This document shows, in pieces, positions 52,610-61,752 of a stretch of DNA of 64,000 nt. Below the pieces are notes generated by a model, which saw only the letters and a list, made by a program, of their open reading frames with translations, ran no database searches and was not told the DNA's origin. Every line of letters starts with the position of its first letter. Positions within the stretch are counted from its first letter, which is position 1. Origin of the DNA: an uncultured Desulfuromonadales bacterium (GTDB lineage: Bacteria > Desulfobacterota > Desulfuromonadia > Desulfuromonadales > Geopsychrobacteraceae); NCBI GenBank assembly GCA_945787335.1, contig CALZHR010000041.1, positions 1 through 64,000 on the forward strand, read 5' to 3'. A program made the position numbers and the translations under genes.

Positions 52610-55069
52610 TCAGAATTTATAGGTCATACCGGCCCAGTATTGGCGGCCGAGTTTGAATTCATTCTCTTCTGTGCCGACATGGACTTTGCGGTTAAAGACA
52701 TTATAGATGTCGACGCTCAGTTCCACGGCCTGTTCGTTCAAAAGCTGTTTCCACCAGCTAATGCGCCAATCAAACGTCAGCGAACTCGGCTTGGAGACTT
52801 CATCATAGATATCATACTTTTCGCCGTCGATTATTTCGTCGTCACCCGTGTTGCCGAGGATCCGATAGCGACTTTGATACCTGGTCGTGTTTGTGAAGGA
52901 GAATCCGTATGGCAGGTCAGCGAAATAGATCATGTTGACGGTCCAGGGGCGGCTGAAGTCCTCGCGGGGAAGTTCGCTTTTCAGCTTCAGCCCACCATCG
53001 TGAAAAACTAGGTCTTGAGTATCTTCCTCGTCAAATGTATCTGCATAGCTTTCGTTGCTGCTTTCAACTTCCTCATAGGTTGCATTGATCGATAACGAAT
53101 GCTTGGTCCACTGCTTTTCAATCGCCAGTCGATAGCTCCGGTATTTACTGCGGCCGTTATTGTTCAAGGTGATGTCGCGAGTCTCTTTGTTATTCAGCGG
53201 GTCAAACGGAGTGGTCTCTTTCGCCAATTGATCCTTGTTGTCCCGCTGGACATAATCGAACGAAAACAGACTCGTAAAGATCTCTTGGCTGATCCCCGCA
53301 CTCAGCTCATCGGAGTGGGGCGTCTTCAGGTCAGATAATTGCCACCGGGAGTTGGCGACAGTTTTTTCTGCCTCGTCCCAAGGTGTCAAATGACTCGTTC
53401 TTCGCGCCTCTGCCAATGGCTGAATCGCCTCACGCATTTTCGCCGTTAATATATTCTGCCCGTAATAGCGGTTGGCCCCGGCCCGCAAGATGGTATTCCC
53501 ACGACCTGTTAGATCAAGCGATACAAAAAGGCGAGGGGCAGCGTTAAAGTTTTCCATCAAGTCATCATAGGAAAGGCGTAAGCCTGGCCTTATTGTTACT
53601 CGGTGCACCGTTTGCTGCACCTCAGTATAGGCAGCAAACTGGTTCACGCGTTCGCTGGCGCTGCCGGCAGCATAGACCAGCCGTTTGCTGAGATACTGTT
53701 CTTCATCCACACATGCAGGATCGTCGGGAAGGCAGATATCACCGGCCGCCAGGGCTTTTGGGGTTTTATAGGAATAAGCCGTATTCGGCCTGTTGAATTT
53801 CGCAACGGCATGTTCGAATTCCAGGCCAGTGTTTACCCTGGCGGCTGTTGCTCCACTGACTTCAGGGAAATAACTCCAATGTCCCTGGAGGCTTAAGGAA
53901 TGCTCCGTGTTGCGGAGATCGCCGAAGCCGCCTTCATTGCTCGAACTGGTCGGGCTAAAAAACAACCCCCAGTTTTTTGAGGGGCCAAAACTAGATTTCC
54001 AACTGAAAAAATCGGCCGGAGCCTTTCGTTCATTGACATGCTTTTTCAGCGCAAGTTTGTATTCAGCTGTTCCCGTTGCAAAATTGCTGATCAGCTCAGA
54101 TTGTAAGGCATAAGTTTCCTGGCTGTTTGTAAAACCACTGTTTCGTGATCGGTTGAGAAATGCTTTTTCGTCGTATGGCGCATAAATTAGAGAGGTTTTG
54201 AGTGTTCGATTCAGGGAGAGGTCGTGAACGTGCTTGAGGAAATAATTTTCCGACCGGCGTGTTTGTTTCTCTTCAGCACCGAATGGGTTCAGTGGAATTT
54301 TAGAGTAAAGCTGGCTGTAGGCGAACAGAATCCCATTCGATTCATTGATCGGACCGCCCAATTGTAGATTGACGTTGTGCTTTTCGAACTTCGGTTGCCT
54401 CGACGTCCGCTGAGCGAGGTCAAAATCTTCCTGATCGTCCGGGTGAACATAGAAGTTCGCCCATTTATCGCGTGTTGTTCGATAGTCTATTTCTCCGGAA
54501 AAAACGTCACCGGGGTCAATTGTGTCTGCATCGACAACCCCGCCGGTAAAACCGCCATAACGAGCCGAAATGTTATGGTCGAATACGGTCAGTTTTTTTA
54601 CCAGGCTGCTGCCTAAAAAGATCTGTTGCGGGTGGCCAGGGAGGAAGTTGATGTCGTCAATTTTATCGGCGGCCGGGTCGAGATTGCTTGAATTGCTGAT
54701 ACCATCAATCAGGAAATTGTTTTCATAGCTTCGACCGCCGGAGATTGAAACGTTTTCCGGTTTGATTTCCCCGGCCTGAAAAGAGGGGTCGGTTTTCTCT
54801 GCGAAATGAGTTGCCGGTGTGATCTTGAGAAAATCGTTGAGAGTGCCGTTCTTGTTCGGGAGCTTTTCTAACTGGTTTTCTGATAAAATGGTGCTTCCTG
54901 CAACAGGTGGTTTCTGCTGTGCCGTGACTTCAATCTGGGGCAAAACCGTAACAGTGCTATCTGCCTCGCCGACGCTCTGCTCGGCTGAGACACCCTGTGC
55001 CAGAAGCACACAAACGAAAACGGTTAAGGCTCGGTAAGGGAGTACTCGCGCGTTGAACAAGTGTGACAT
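52610..55069 (-). CDS. TonB-dependent outer-membrane receptor 2
   Basis: The 819-aa protein has a signal peptide (to about residue 29, GVSA-E), a possible TonB box near DSTVTVLPQ, and a plug domain (about 45-165) with IEVTAQQ and the less usual GGRSYENNFLIDGISNSS pattern seen in receptors of the Oar/carbohydrate type. A large barrel ends in YKF. The ATG at 55069 starts the signal peptide; in-frame sequence upstream is not needed. It is divergent from a tonB-like gene 141 bp away, which suggests a dedicated energiser. The ligand is unknown. Confidence 0.9.
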   Translation of the reverse strand: MSHLFNARVLPYRALTVFVCVLLAQGVSAEQSVGEADSTVTVLPQIEVTAQQKPPVAGSTILSENQLEKLPNKNGTLNDFLKITPATHFAEKTDPSFQAGEIKPENVSISGGRSYENNFLIDGISNSSNLDPAADKIDDINFLPGHPQQIFLGSSLVKKLTVFDHNISARYGGFTGGVVDADTIDPGDVFSGEIDYRTTRDKWANFYVHPDDQEDFDLAQRTSRQPKFEKHNVNLQLGGPINESNGILFAYSQLYSKIPLNPFGAEEKQTRRSENYFLKHVHDLSLNRTLKTSLIYAPYDEKAFLNRSRNSGFTNSQETYALQSELISNFATGTAEYKLALKKHVNERKAPADFFSWKSSFGPSKNWGLFFSPTSSSNEGGFGDLRNTEHSLSLQGHWSYFPEVSGATAARVNTGLEFEHAVAKFNRPNTAYSYKTPKALAAGDICLPDDPACVDEEQYLSKRLVYAAGSASERVNQFAAYTEVQQTVHRVTIRPGLRLSYDDLMENFNAAPRLFVSLDLTGRGNTILRAGANRYYGQNILTAKMREAIQPLAEARRTSHLTPWDEAEKTVANSRWQLSDLKTPHSDELSAGISQEIFTSLFSFDYVQRDNKDQLAKETTPFDPLNNKETRDITLNNNGRSKYRSYRLAIEKQWTKHSLSINATYEEVESSNESYADTFDEEDTQDLVFHDGGLKLKSELPREDFSRPWTVNMIYFADLPYGFSFTNTTRYQSRYRILGNTGDDEIIDGEKYDIYDEVSKPSSLTFDWRISWWKQLLNEQAVELSVDIYNVFNRKVHVGTEENEFKLGRQYWAGMTYKF

Positions 55070-55210
55070 GGGGCAACTCTCATTCTTTATTAGAGTCTTA
55101 ACATCATAATAAATATTCGGTAAACTACCAGCCACGCACAGTGGAATGCAAGAAAAAATCAGTTTTTCCAGACAATTATGTGATTTTGTTTAGTTTCATT
55201 TAACCAAAGG

Positions 55211-56041
55211 TTGACGTCAACGTTGTTCTGTACCGTTCGATTTACTGCATTTGTATTTCTTTCATGTTTGCTTCATCTGGCGATTCTGCAGTTTGAAGTG
55301 AGCCGGGACCCAAAGCCGCAGCGCCTGCTGGCAGATGGTGTCGGGATGGTTGTTATGACGGCTGCGCAGTTTCTTCCATCTTCTCCTGTTGGAAATACGA
55401 TCCTTGCTGACGAGGCGATTTTACCGCCGCAGGAAGATTCTCGGCCTCGCGCAGAGCCCATTGTTGAAGAACCCGATCAGCAGGCTCATGCGCGTTCAGA
55501 GCCCATGCCGCAGGTGAAGACGCGAGTAACGCCCGATAATCGCCGGCCAAAACGGGTCGCCGAGCCGATCCGGTCGGCAGAGCGGCCCACCGTTGAAAGC
55601 CGCTTAGATAAAGAGCCGGTGCTCCCATTGACGCGGGAGTTGCTCAGCCCGGTTCATACCGTAGATGATACTGATTTGTGGCGCGCTGAATCCAAGGGGC
55701 TTACCAGGCAGGCGGGAACCTCTGCAAATCGACCGCAAAATGCTGCGGATGCTGGTGCGCTGAACCAACAGGCAAAGCCTCACTATGCCAACAACCCGCC
55801 ACCGGTTTATCCTGAAACGGCGGTCAGTAATGGCTGGCAGGGGCATGTCCTGCTGGATGTGCTGGTGAAGGCCGATGGACATGTCGCCGCGGTTGAAATC
55901 GAAGAGTCGTCCGGGTATCGGAGCCTCGATCGTGCCGCCCAGCGGGCGGTAAAGAATTGGACATTCAGCCCGGCGAAGTCTTTTGGCCGTGCCATTGAAA
56001 GCCGGGTGATCGTTCCGATCAAATTTTCTTTGCTGAAATAA
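55211..56041 (+). CDS. TonB-family energy-transducing protein
   Basis: The protein of about 276 aa has an N-terminal membrane anchor (about 8-27), a long Pro/Glu/Arg-rich periplasmic linker and a C-terminal TonB domain (about 188-275, PPVYPETAVSNGWQGHVLLDVLV through AVKNWTFSPAK). The TonB domain contacts TonB boxes of outer-membrane receptors, most likely the divergent receptor here. The start is uncertain: the TTG at 55211 directly abuts AAAGG, and a TTG at 55223 is an alternative. No exbB or exbD gene is nearby, so it must use partners from elsewhere. Confidence 0.85.
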   Translation: MTSTLFCTVRFTAFVFLSCLLHLAILQFEVSRDPKPQRLLADGVGMVVMTAAQFLPSSPVGNTILADEAILPPQEDSRPRAEPIVEEPDQQAHARSEPMPQVKTRVTPDNRRPKRVAEPIRSAERPTVESRLDKEPVLPLTRELLSPVHTVDDTDLWRAESKGLTRQAGTSANRPQNAADAGALNQQAKPHYANNPPPVYPETAVSNGWQGHVLLDVLVKADGHVAAVEIEESSGYRSLDRAAQRAVKNWTFSPAKSFGRAIESRVIVPIKFSLLK

Positions 56042-56216
56042 AACCTTTCCTGCTGAGATAACAATTTGAATTGGTTTAGATTTTTGTTTGACCTGCTAGG
56101 CACAATCACCTAAGTTGTTCTGTAAGAAAATTTTTATGACAATGGGTGAAGATTTAGCGCACAGCAGGTAAAATGGATCTGTTTTTGATCGCCACCAGCA
56201 TTAAATGAGGAATTAT

Positions 56217-56579
56217 ATGGCCAGGATTCTGATCGCCGATGACAGTGATACCGATGTCGCCTACCTGCAAGAAATTCTTAAATCGACCCCACACGAGATC
56301 GCGACCGCACGCGATGGTTTGGAAGCGGAAAAGCTGGCCACCTCCAGTGCCTTCGATCTGTTTATTCTTGATGTGATCATGCCGGGAAAAAATGGTTTTC
56401 AAGTGTGTCGCAGCTTGAAGAAGAACCCTCAGACCTCAGGCGTCCCGATTATTCTAACCACGTCGAAATCGGCCGACAGCGATAAGTTCTGGGGGCAGAA
56501 GCAAGGGGCCAATGTCTACATCACCAAGCCTTACACGCCCGACCAGCTGCTTGACGCCGTCAAGCGGTTTCTTGGATAA
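56217..56579 (+). CDS. Single-domain response regulator (PilH/CheY-like)
   Basis: The 120-aa protein is one receiver domain with ADDSDTD at the acidic pocket, the phospho-acceptor Asp52 in FILDVIMPG and Lys in ITKPYTP. The lack of an output domain indicates action by protein contact, as for PilH or CheY. The ATG at 56217 has GAGGA 5 nt upstream; the in-frame ATG at 56205 contains that site and is less likely. It is the first gene of the chemosensory run reaching 61666. Confidence 0.92.
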   Translation: MARILIADDSDTDVAYLQEILKSTPHEIATARDGLEAEKLATSSAFDLFILDVIMPGKNGFQVCRSLKKNPQTSGVPIILTTSKSADSDKFWGQKQGANVYITKPYTPDQLLDAVKRFLG

Positions 56580-56608
56580 ACATTTTCAACTGTTTCCGGG
56601 AGAGTTTG

Positions 56609-57892
56609 ATGGGGAAAGATGGGGTTAAAGTTCTGTTGGTTGACGATTCTCCGACGGTGCGCCGCCTCGGAGAATTGATTCTGGCCCAACAGGGGTATCG
56701 GGTCTTTACCGCCGAAGATGGTCAGCAGGGGCTGGAACTGGCGAAAAAGGTCATGCCGGCGGTGATCCTGGTTGACTTCATTATGCCGAACATGAATGGC
56801 CACACTTTCTGCAGGCTGTTGCGGCAGGATACAGCCATGAAGGATATCCCGCTGATTTTAATCTCGTCCAAGGGCGAATCGGTCGGTCAGGCCTTCGAGC
56901 AGGAGTTCGGCGTTCTGCACTATTTTGCCAAGCCGTTCGAACCGGAGGATCTTATCAAGAAGCTTGAAGATGTTCTCGGAGACCTCGAAATGGCGGAAAT
57001 GCCTGCTGCTCGGGCTGAACAGGCCGAGCCCGCTTTAACCAGTTCCATGCACGAGATGATCGACAAACTGCTGCGGCAGTATTTTCAGAAAGACTTTCCG
57101 CTGCTGATGCGCAATGTCATGTCGGACATGCTCATCGAAGCCGGGCTGGTGAAAAAAGGTGGAGTTGTTCTCTCCGGCTCGCTGGCCGAAGTGCCGCTGC
57201 CCGATATCATCAACTTTATTTACAATTCAAGACTCTCCGGGCGGTTAACCATTTTTGCCGCGGATACCTTCGGGGAAATCTTCATTGAAGAAGGCATGTT
57301 TGTCTTTGCGTCCTGCAGCACCAAGGGGGCCACACAGCCCTTTTTGACCGACATCATGCGGCGCCAGCAATTGCTGCGGGCCGATGATGATGCCATCCGC
57401 AGCGTGGTGGCAAAGGCCCGGGAGCGGGACCTGCCGATCGGCCGGTTACTGGTTGAAGAGGAGTTGGTGACCGAGCCGCAGTTGATGGAGGCGCTGCGTC
57501 AGCATGCTCAGGACGCATTCGGCGCCATTCTGGAGGCCAGCGGCGGGAGCTTCTTTCTGGAGCGGGACGAGCTGCCGGCCAACCTGCGTGACCTGCGCAT
57601 CCGCGTGCCGCTGATCAACGTGCTGATGGAGGGGATCGGGCATCTCGATGAACGTCATCTCGCAGCAGGTGAATTCAAGGATGAATCGATCGTTCTGGTG
57701 CGTCTGATCACCAACGAAGACGCCATGGAAACCGTGCAGCTGAAACCACGGGAGCTGGAAATCTTTGCTCTGATCGATGGTCGCAAAACCCTGGCGCAGA
57801 TTCTTGCCGAGAGCCATCTGAACCCCAAGGAGACCAAGCGGATCTGCTACGCCTTGCGCAAAGTCGGTTTGCTGAGGGTCAGGGAAGGGTAG
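56609..57892 (+). CDS. Receiver protein with PATAN (DUF4388) output domain
   Basis: The 427-aa protein has a receiver domain (about 6-125, VDDSPTVRR, Asp56 in VDFIMPN, FAKPFEP), a helical linker and a PATAN/DUF4388 region (about 175-330, beginning LSGSLAEVPLPDIINFI and GRLTI). A winged-helix-like C-terminus follows (FALIDGRKTLAQIL). PATAN-REC proteins link chemosensory arrays to pilus or polysaccharide outputs in other bacteria. The ATG at 56609 has GGGAG 6 nt upstream. It lies between the CheY-like and HPt-CheW genes, which makes it the probable output of this array. Confidence 0.85.
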   Translation: MGKDGVKVLLVDDSPTVRRLGELILAQQGYRVFTAEDGQQGLELAKKVMPAVILVDFIMPNMNGHTFCRLLRQDTAMKDIPLILISSKGESVGQAFEQEFGVLHYFAKPFEPEDLIKKLEDVLGDLEMAEMPAARAEQAEPALTSSMHEMIDKLLRQYFQKDFPLLMRNVMSDMLIEAGLVKKGGVVLSGSLAEVPLPDIINFIYNSRLSGRLTIFAADTFGEIFIEEGMFVFASCSTKGATQPFLTDIMRRQQLLRADDDAIRSVVAKARERDLPIGRLLVEEELVTEPQLMEALRQHAQDAFGAILEASGGSFFLERDELPANLRDLRIRVPLINVLMEGIGHLDERHLAAGEFKDESIVLVRLITNEDAMETVQLKPRELEIFALIDGRKTLAQILAESHLNPKETKRICYALRKVGLLRVREG

Positions 57893-57902
57893 GGACCGGG
57901 AG

Positions 57903-59405
57903 ATGGATATGCGGCAGAAACTGCTACCGATCTTTCTCGCGGAAGCGGGGCGGAACCTGAAAATTCTCAAGCGCTACCTGCTTCAGGGGGAGGTGTTGAT
58001 CGGCGATCCCGACGAGCTTGAAGATGCTTTTCGCGCCGCCCACACCATGAAGGGCACCGCGCAGCTGGTTGAAGCGCAGGCCATTTATCGGATCGCGCGG
58101 CGGCTCGAAGCTCTCCTGGAGAAACACGTCTCAGCCGCGTCGGCACCCACGCCGGTCGAGTGCGAGGCGATGCAGCTGGCGATTGACTGGCTGTATCAGT
58201 TGCTCGATGCCCTCAGGGAGAACGAGCCGGAAAGCAAAACCCTCGTTGAAGACGCTTTGCAGGCCCTTGACCTGGCTGAACGCTATCCCGGCTCAACCCG
58301 TCTGATTGAGCTGATGAAGAGTGTCTCCGACCAGCGCGCGCCGGACTTGAGCGATCCTTTTGCCGATGATGCCGATTTTCTTCCCGAAGCCGACCCCTCG
58401 CCTGAGAGCACAGACCCCTTCGCCGACGACCCTGATTTCGGTCTTGAGCTGGATGTTGTTTCCGGAACATTCGGCTCCCCGGCGGCTGACTTTAAGGAAA
58501 TTACCGTAGAAGAGCCGGAAGCAGAAATTGAGGATCCGTTTGCCGATGACCCATTGGTTGAGGGGGCGGCTGAAGCTCATTCAGTCGAAGGGGTGCCTGA
58601 TCTGTTTGGCGAGGATCCCGACCTGAGTCCGGTGCCGTTGCCCGACAAACTTCCAGAGAATCTGTTTGATCCGTTCGCCGGTGATCCGGGGATGCTTGAG
58701 GATGATGATCGTGAGCTGTCTCTGTGGTCAGACGAACACAATCAGGCCGCGAAAGATACGACCTCAAGAGATGCAGAAGAGGACCCGGCTGCAGTCGCAG
58801 AGGTGGAGGAGATCCAGCTTGAAGCCGCAGTTGAAGTCGCTTCGCCTGAAAGAGTTGTGGATGATCCTTTTGCGGATGACCCGACGCTTGAGATGGCGAT
58901 CGAAGATGAGTTTCTTTCTTCAACAGGGGAATCACTCACCGAGGATCTGCCACAAGCAGAGCCCGACAGCCCAGCAGAACTGCCAGGCCCCGACCCCCAG
59001 GAGCTCGTCACGTCCTTGCTGCTGGGACGCGACGCGGAACAGCCGCGTCGCGACTATGTGGCCTGCGCATTTCAGCTCTGCGGCCGCGATTATTATTTGC
59101 CGATCGAGCAGATGCTTGAGATCGCCGAGCTGCCCCAGATCCTGACGTTGCCTCTGGCGCCACCGCTGGTGGCGGGCCTTATCAACCTGCGCGGCCAGGT
59201 GATGCCGGTGATCGATCTTTCGGTCCTGCATCCAGGGGGAAGCCAAGGCAGTGCAGTGCGGCGTCTGGTCGTGAGCGAGTATCGCGGCGAGCAGGCGGCC
59301 TTTCTCGCCGAGGGGATTCCTTACTTGAGTGAAGAGAGACAGGGCGAAAAGATCGACCTGGCCGTATTTCTTGCCGAGCACCGGATCTCTGGAGTTGACA
59401 AATGA
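57903..59405 (+). CDS. HPt-CheW fusion with DPFADDP repeat linker
   Basis: The 500-aa protein starts with a histidine phosphotransfer domain (His47 in FRAAHTMKGTAQ) and ends with a CheW domain (about 380-495, YVACAFQL, PLAPPLVAGLINLRGQVMPVIDL). The acidic linker of about 230 residues carries five copies of DPFA(D/G)D near residues 151, 171, 211, 256 and 321, plus a related DLFGEDPD. The domains suggest a docking/phosphotransfer subunit that couples the receptor array to the CheA encoded next; the start codon of cheA overlaps its stop by 4 nt. The meaning of the repeats is unknown. Confidence 0.85.
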   Translation: MDMRQKLLPIFLAEAGRNLKILKRYLLQGEVLIGDPDELEDAFRAAHTMKGTAQLVEAQAIYRIARRLEALLEKHVSAASAPTPVECEAMQLAIDWLYQLLDALRENEPESKTLVEDALQALDLAERYPGSTRLIELMKSVSDQRAPDLSDPFADDADFLPEADPSPESTDPFADDPDFGLELDVVSGTFGSPAADFKEITVEEPEAEIEDPFADDPLVEGAAEAHSVEGVPDLFGEDPDLSPVPLPDKLPENLFDPFAGDPGMLEDDDRELSLWSDEHNQAAKDTTSRDAEEDPAAVAEVEEIQLEAAVEVASPERVVDDPFADDPTLEMAIEDEFLSSTGESLTEDLPQAEPDSPAELPGPDPQELVTSLLLGRDAEQPRRDYVACAFQLCGRDYYLPIEQMLEIAELPQILTLPLAPPLVAGLINLRGQVMPVIDLSVLHPGGSQGSAVRRLVVSEYRGEQAAFLAEGIPYLSEERQGEKIDLAVFLAEHRISGVDK

Positions 59406-61666
59406 GCATCATGGACAATGTCTTCAGCTTCTTTGTCGAAGAAGCCAAAGAGCATCTCAGTGTCCTCGAAGAAGGTCTGCTCGAACTGGAAAAGAACCCC
59501 TCGGCCGGCGATAGTGTCATTGAGCCCCTGTTCCGCGCTGCTCATACCCTCAAGGGCTCGGCCAACCTGGTCAATGTCACCGACGTCGGTGCGATTGCCC
59601 ACCGTCTGGAGGATATCCTCGAAGAAATCCGCGATGGCCAGGCCCTGCCGACCAAGCCGCGGATTAACGCCATGCTTTTTGCCCTTGATCAGATTCGTGA
59701 ACTGGTCGAGCTGCGCAAGCTGGGAGAAAAGGACACCGAAGACCTGGTCGCCGTTGCCTTGAGCCGGCTGGCCGAAGCGGATAACCTGGATCTGGCCGCT
59801 GGGCTGAATGCCGCAGGCCCGCCGCGCGAAAGTGATGCGGAAAGGGCCCTTGCCGCTGATGAGCTGTTGTACGCCGGGCGCGAACGGCGCGAAACCGGTC
59901 GCCGTGTCGATGAAGCTGGTGCGGTGCGGGTCGGAATGCAGCAGATCGAAGCGCTGATGGGTTTGGTCGGGGAATTGACCATTGCCAAGAACCATCTGCT
60001 GAATCGCGTTCCGGAGCTCGACCGGATGCGTGGCGAGGTGGATTTTGCCGGCAAGCGCCTGCTGCAGGAAGTCACCGGTTTTGCCGATCGCTACGATTAC
60101 AACCTTCCGCAGCAATCCCCTTCAGCAGAGGGGGGCGATTTTCGCGACCTTGAGTTTGATCGTTATGGCGATCTCAATCTTTTCTCCCGCAAGCTGCGTG
60201 AGATCACGCATGATATTGACGAGGCCCTCGATCAGATCAACGGCTTTTTCAACGGTTTTTCCCGTGATGTGCAGGCCCTCGACCGGATGTCGGAAGAGAT
60301 CAAGGAGCGGATTTCTATCGCCAGGACGGTACCGGCCAGCCAGCTGTTCCAGCGCTTCAATCGGCCGATTCGCGATCTGGCGCAGGAGAATAATCGCCTG
60401 GTCGAGCTGTGTGTCGCCGGTGGTGAAACCGCCATTGACCGGGTCATTTATGATGGCTTGTTTGATCCCTTGCTGCACATTATCCGGAACGTTTTCGCCC
60501 ACGGCATCGAGCCTGCTGCCGAACGGCTGAAAAAAGGCAAAGCGCCTAAAGCGAACGTCTGGTTGAAAGCCGAGCGGCGCGGCAACACGGTGGAAATCAG
60601 CGTCGAGGACGATGGTCGTGGCATCGACCTGCAGCGGGTTCGGCAACGGGCGATCGATAAGGGCTTCATCGCTGCCGATGAGCAGTTGTCAGACCAGGAA
60701 CTGGTTCAATTGATCTTCCGGCCCGGCTTCAGCACCACCTTGGCGGCAGATGCCGAATCGGGGCGCGGGGTCGGCATGAGCGTGGTCATGGACCGCCTCG
60801 CGAGTTTGAACGGTACCATCGATGTCTGGACGGAACCGGACCTCGGCACCAGTTTCAAGCTGCGGTTGCCGATGTCTCTGGTGATCGTCAACGTCATTCA
60901 GTTTGCCTGCCGTGGAACGGTTTTTGTTATCCCCTCAGCCCTGGTCGATGAAATTGTCGATCTGGATTACGAGTCGAAACGGGAGCCGCAGGAGACTGAG
61001 AGAGCGTCCATCAGTCGCATCGATCTGGCCGCCTTGTTCAATCTGCCGCCTCAGGCGGCGGCTCCCGCGATCGGCATTGTCACCCAGTCAGAAGGGGCGC
61101 CGGTGATGTTGCTGGCCGATGGCGTTTTGGGGCAGGAAGATACCGTGATCAAGCCGTTCGGCTCCTTTTTGCAGGAACTGCAATATTTCTCCGGTTCAAG
61201 CATCTCCGGGGACGGCACCCTGCGCCTGGTGGTGAATCCGGCGCGGATGAAATATGCCCGGTTTGACCAGTTGCCAGCCGCAACGGCACCTCAGCCGGCG
61301 GACAAGGAGAAAAAGGTCCTGGTGGTCGACGATTCACTCAGTGTGCGAAAATATGCCTCACTGCTGTTGAGTCATCAGGGGTTTTCAGTTCTGAGCGCGG
61401 CCAATGGCCAGGAGGCGCTTGAGCTTCTGGCGCAGGAGGCGATCTTTTCGGTTATCACCGATTTAGAGATGCCGGTAATGCACGGGTATGATCTGCTGCG
61501 GGAGCTTCGGCGGCGGGGTAGTGCGGTGCCGGTTGCCGTTTTAACCTCAAGGGCCGGGGAGCAGCATCGGCAGGAAGCTCTTGCACTTGGCGCGACAGAC
61601 TATCTGGTGAAACCGTTCGATGAAGAGGCCTTGATCGCAGTGGTGCGCGCTCACGAATCGGTCTAA
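59402..61666 (+). CDS. CheA-type histidine kinase with C-terminal receiver domain
   Basis: The 754-aa protein has an HPt P1 domain (His48 in FRAAHTLKGSANLV), a dimerisation region, a HATPase domain (IIRNVFAHGIE, DDGRGID, GRGVGMSVV), a CheW-like P5 domain (about 500-620) and a receiver domain with VVDDSLSVRK, Asp687 in VITDLEMP and LVKPFD. It phosphorylates itself and then the array's regulators; the fused receiver may act as a phosphate sink. The domain layout resembles the PilL/ChpA and FrzE type rather than flagellar CheA. Confidence 0.93.
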   Translation: MSIMDNVFSFFVEEAKEHLSVLEEGLLELEKNPSAGDSVIEPLFRAAHTLKGSANLVNVTDVGAIAHRLEDILEEIRDGQALPTKPRINAMLFALDQIRELVELRKLGEKDTEDLVAVALSRLAEADNLDLAAGLNAAGPPRESDAERALAADELLYAGRERRETGRRVDEAGAVRVGMQQIEALMGLVGELTIAKNHLLNRVPELDRMRGEVDFAGKRLLQEVTGFADRYDYNLPQQSPSAEGGDFRDLEFDRYGDLNLFSRKLREITHDIDEALDQINGFFNGFSRDVQALDRMSEEIKERISIARTVPASQLFQRFNRPIRDLAQENNRLVELCVAGGETAIDRVIYDGLFDPLLHIIRNVFAHGIEPAAERLKKGKAPKANVWLKAERRGNTVEISVEDDGRGIDLQRVRQRAIDKGFIAADEQLSDQELVQLIFRPGFSTTLAADAESGRGVGMSVVMDRLASLNGTIDVWTEPDLGTSFKLRLPMSLVIVNVIQFACRGTVFVIPSALVDEIVDLDYESKREPQETERASISRIDLAALFNLPPQAAAPAIGIVTQSEGAPVMLLADGVLGQEDTVIKPFGSFLQELQYFSGSSISGDGTLRLVVNPARMKYARFDQLPAATAPQPADKEKKVLVVDDSLSVRKYASLLLSHQGFSVLSAANGQEALELLAQEAIFSVITDLEMPVMHGYDLLRELRRRGSAVPVAVLTSRAGEQHRQEALALGATDYLVKPFDEEALIAVVRAHESV

Positions 61667-61694
61667 GTTTGTACGGCAGAAATGTCATAGAGAG

Positions 61695-61728
61695 AAAAGG
61701 GCGGCCCCTGTCACGGAGCCGCCCTTTT
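61695..61728. terminator. Bidirectional terminator between cheA-REC and MCP genes
   Basis: GGGCGGC (61699-61705) pairs with GCCGCCC (61718-61724), extended by AAAA/TTTT on the flanks, so T-runs appear on both strands. It lies between convergent genes. Confidence 0.85.
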
Positions 61729-61752
61729 TTTGTCTGAGTAATAAGTGTTTGA

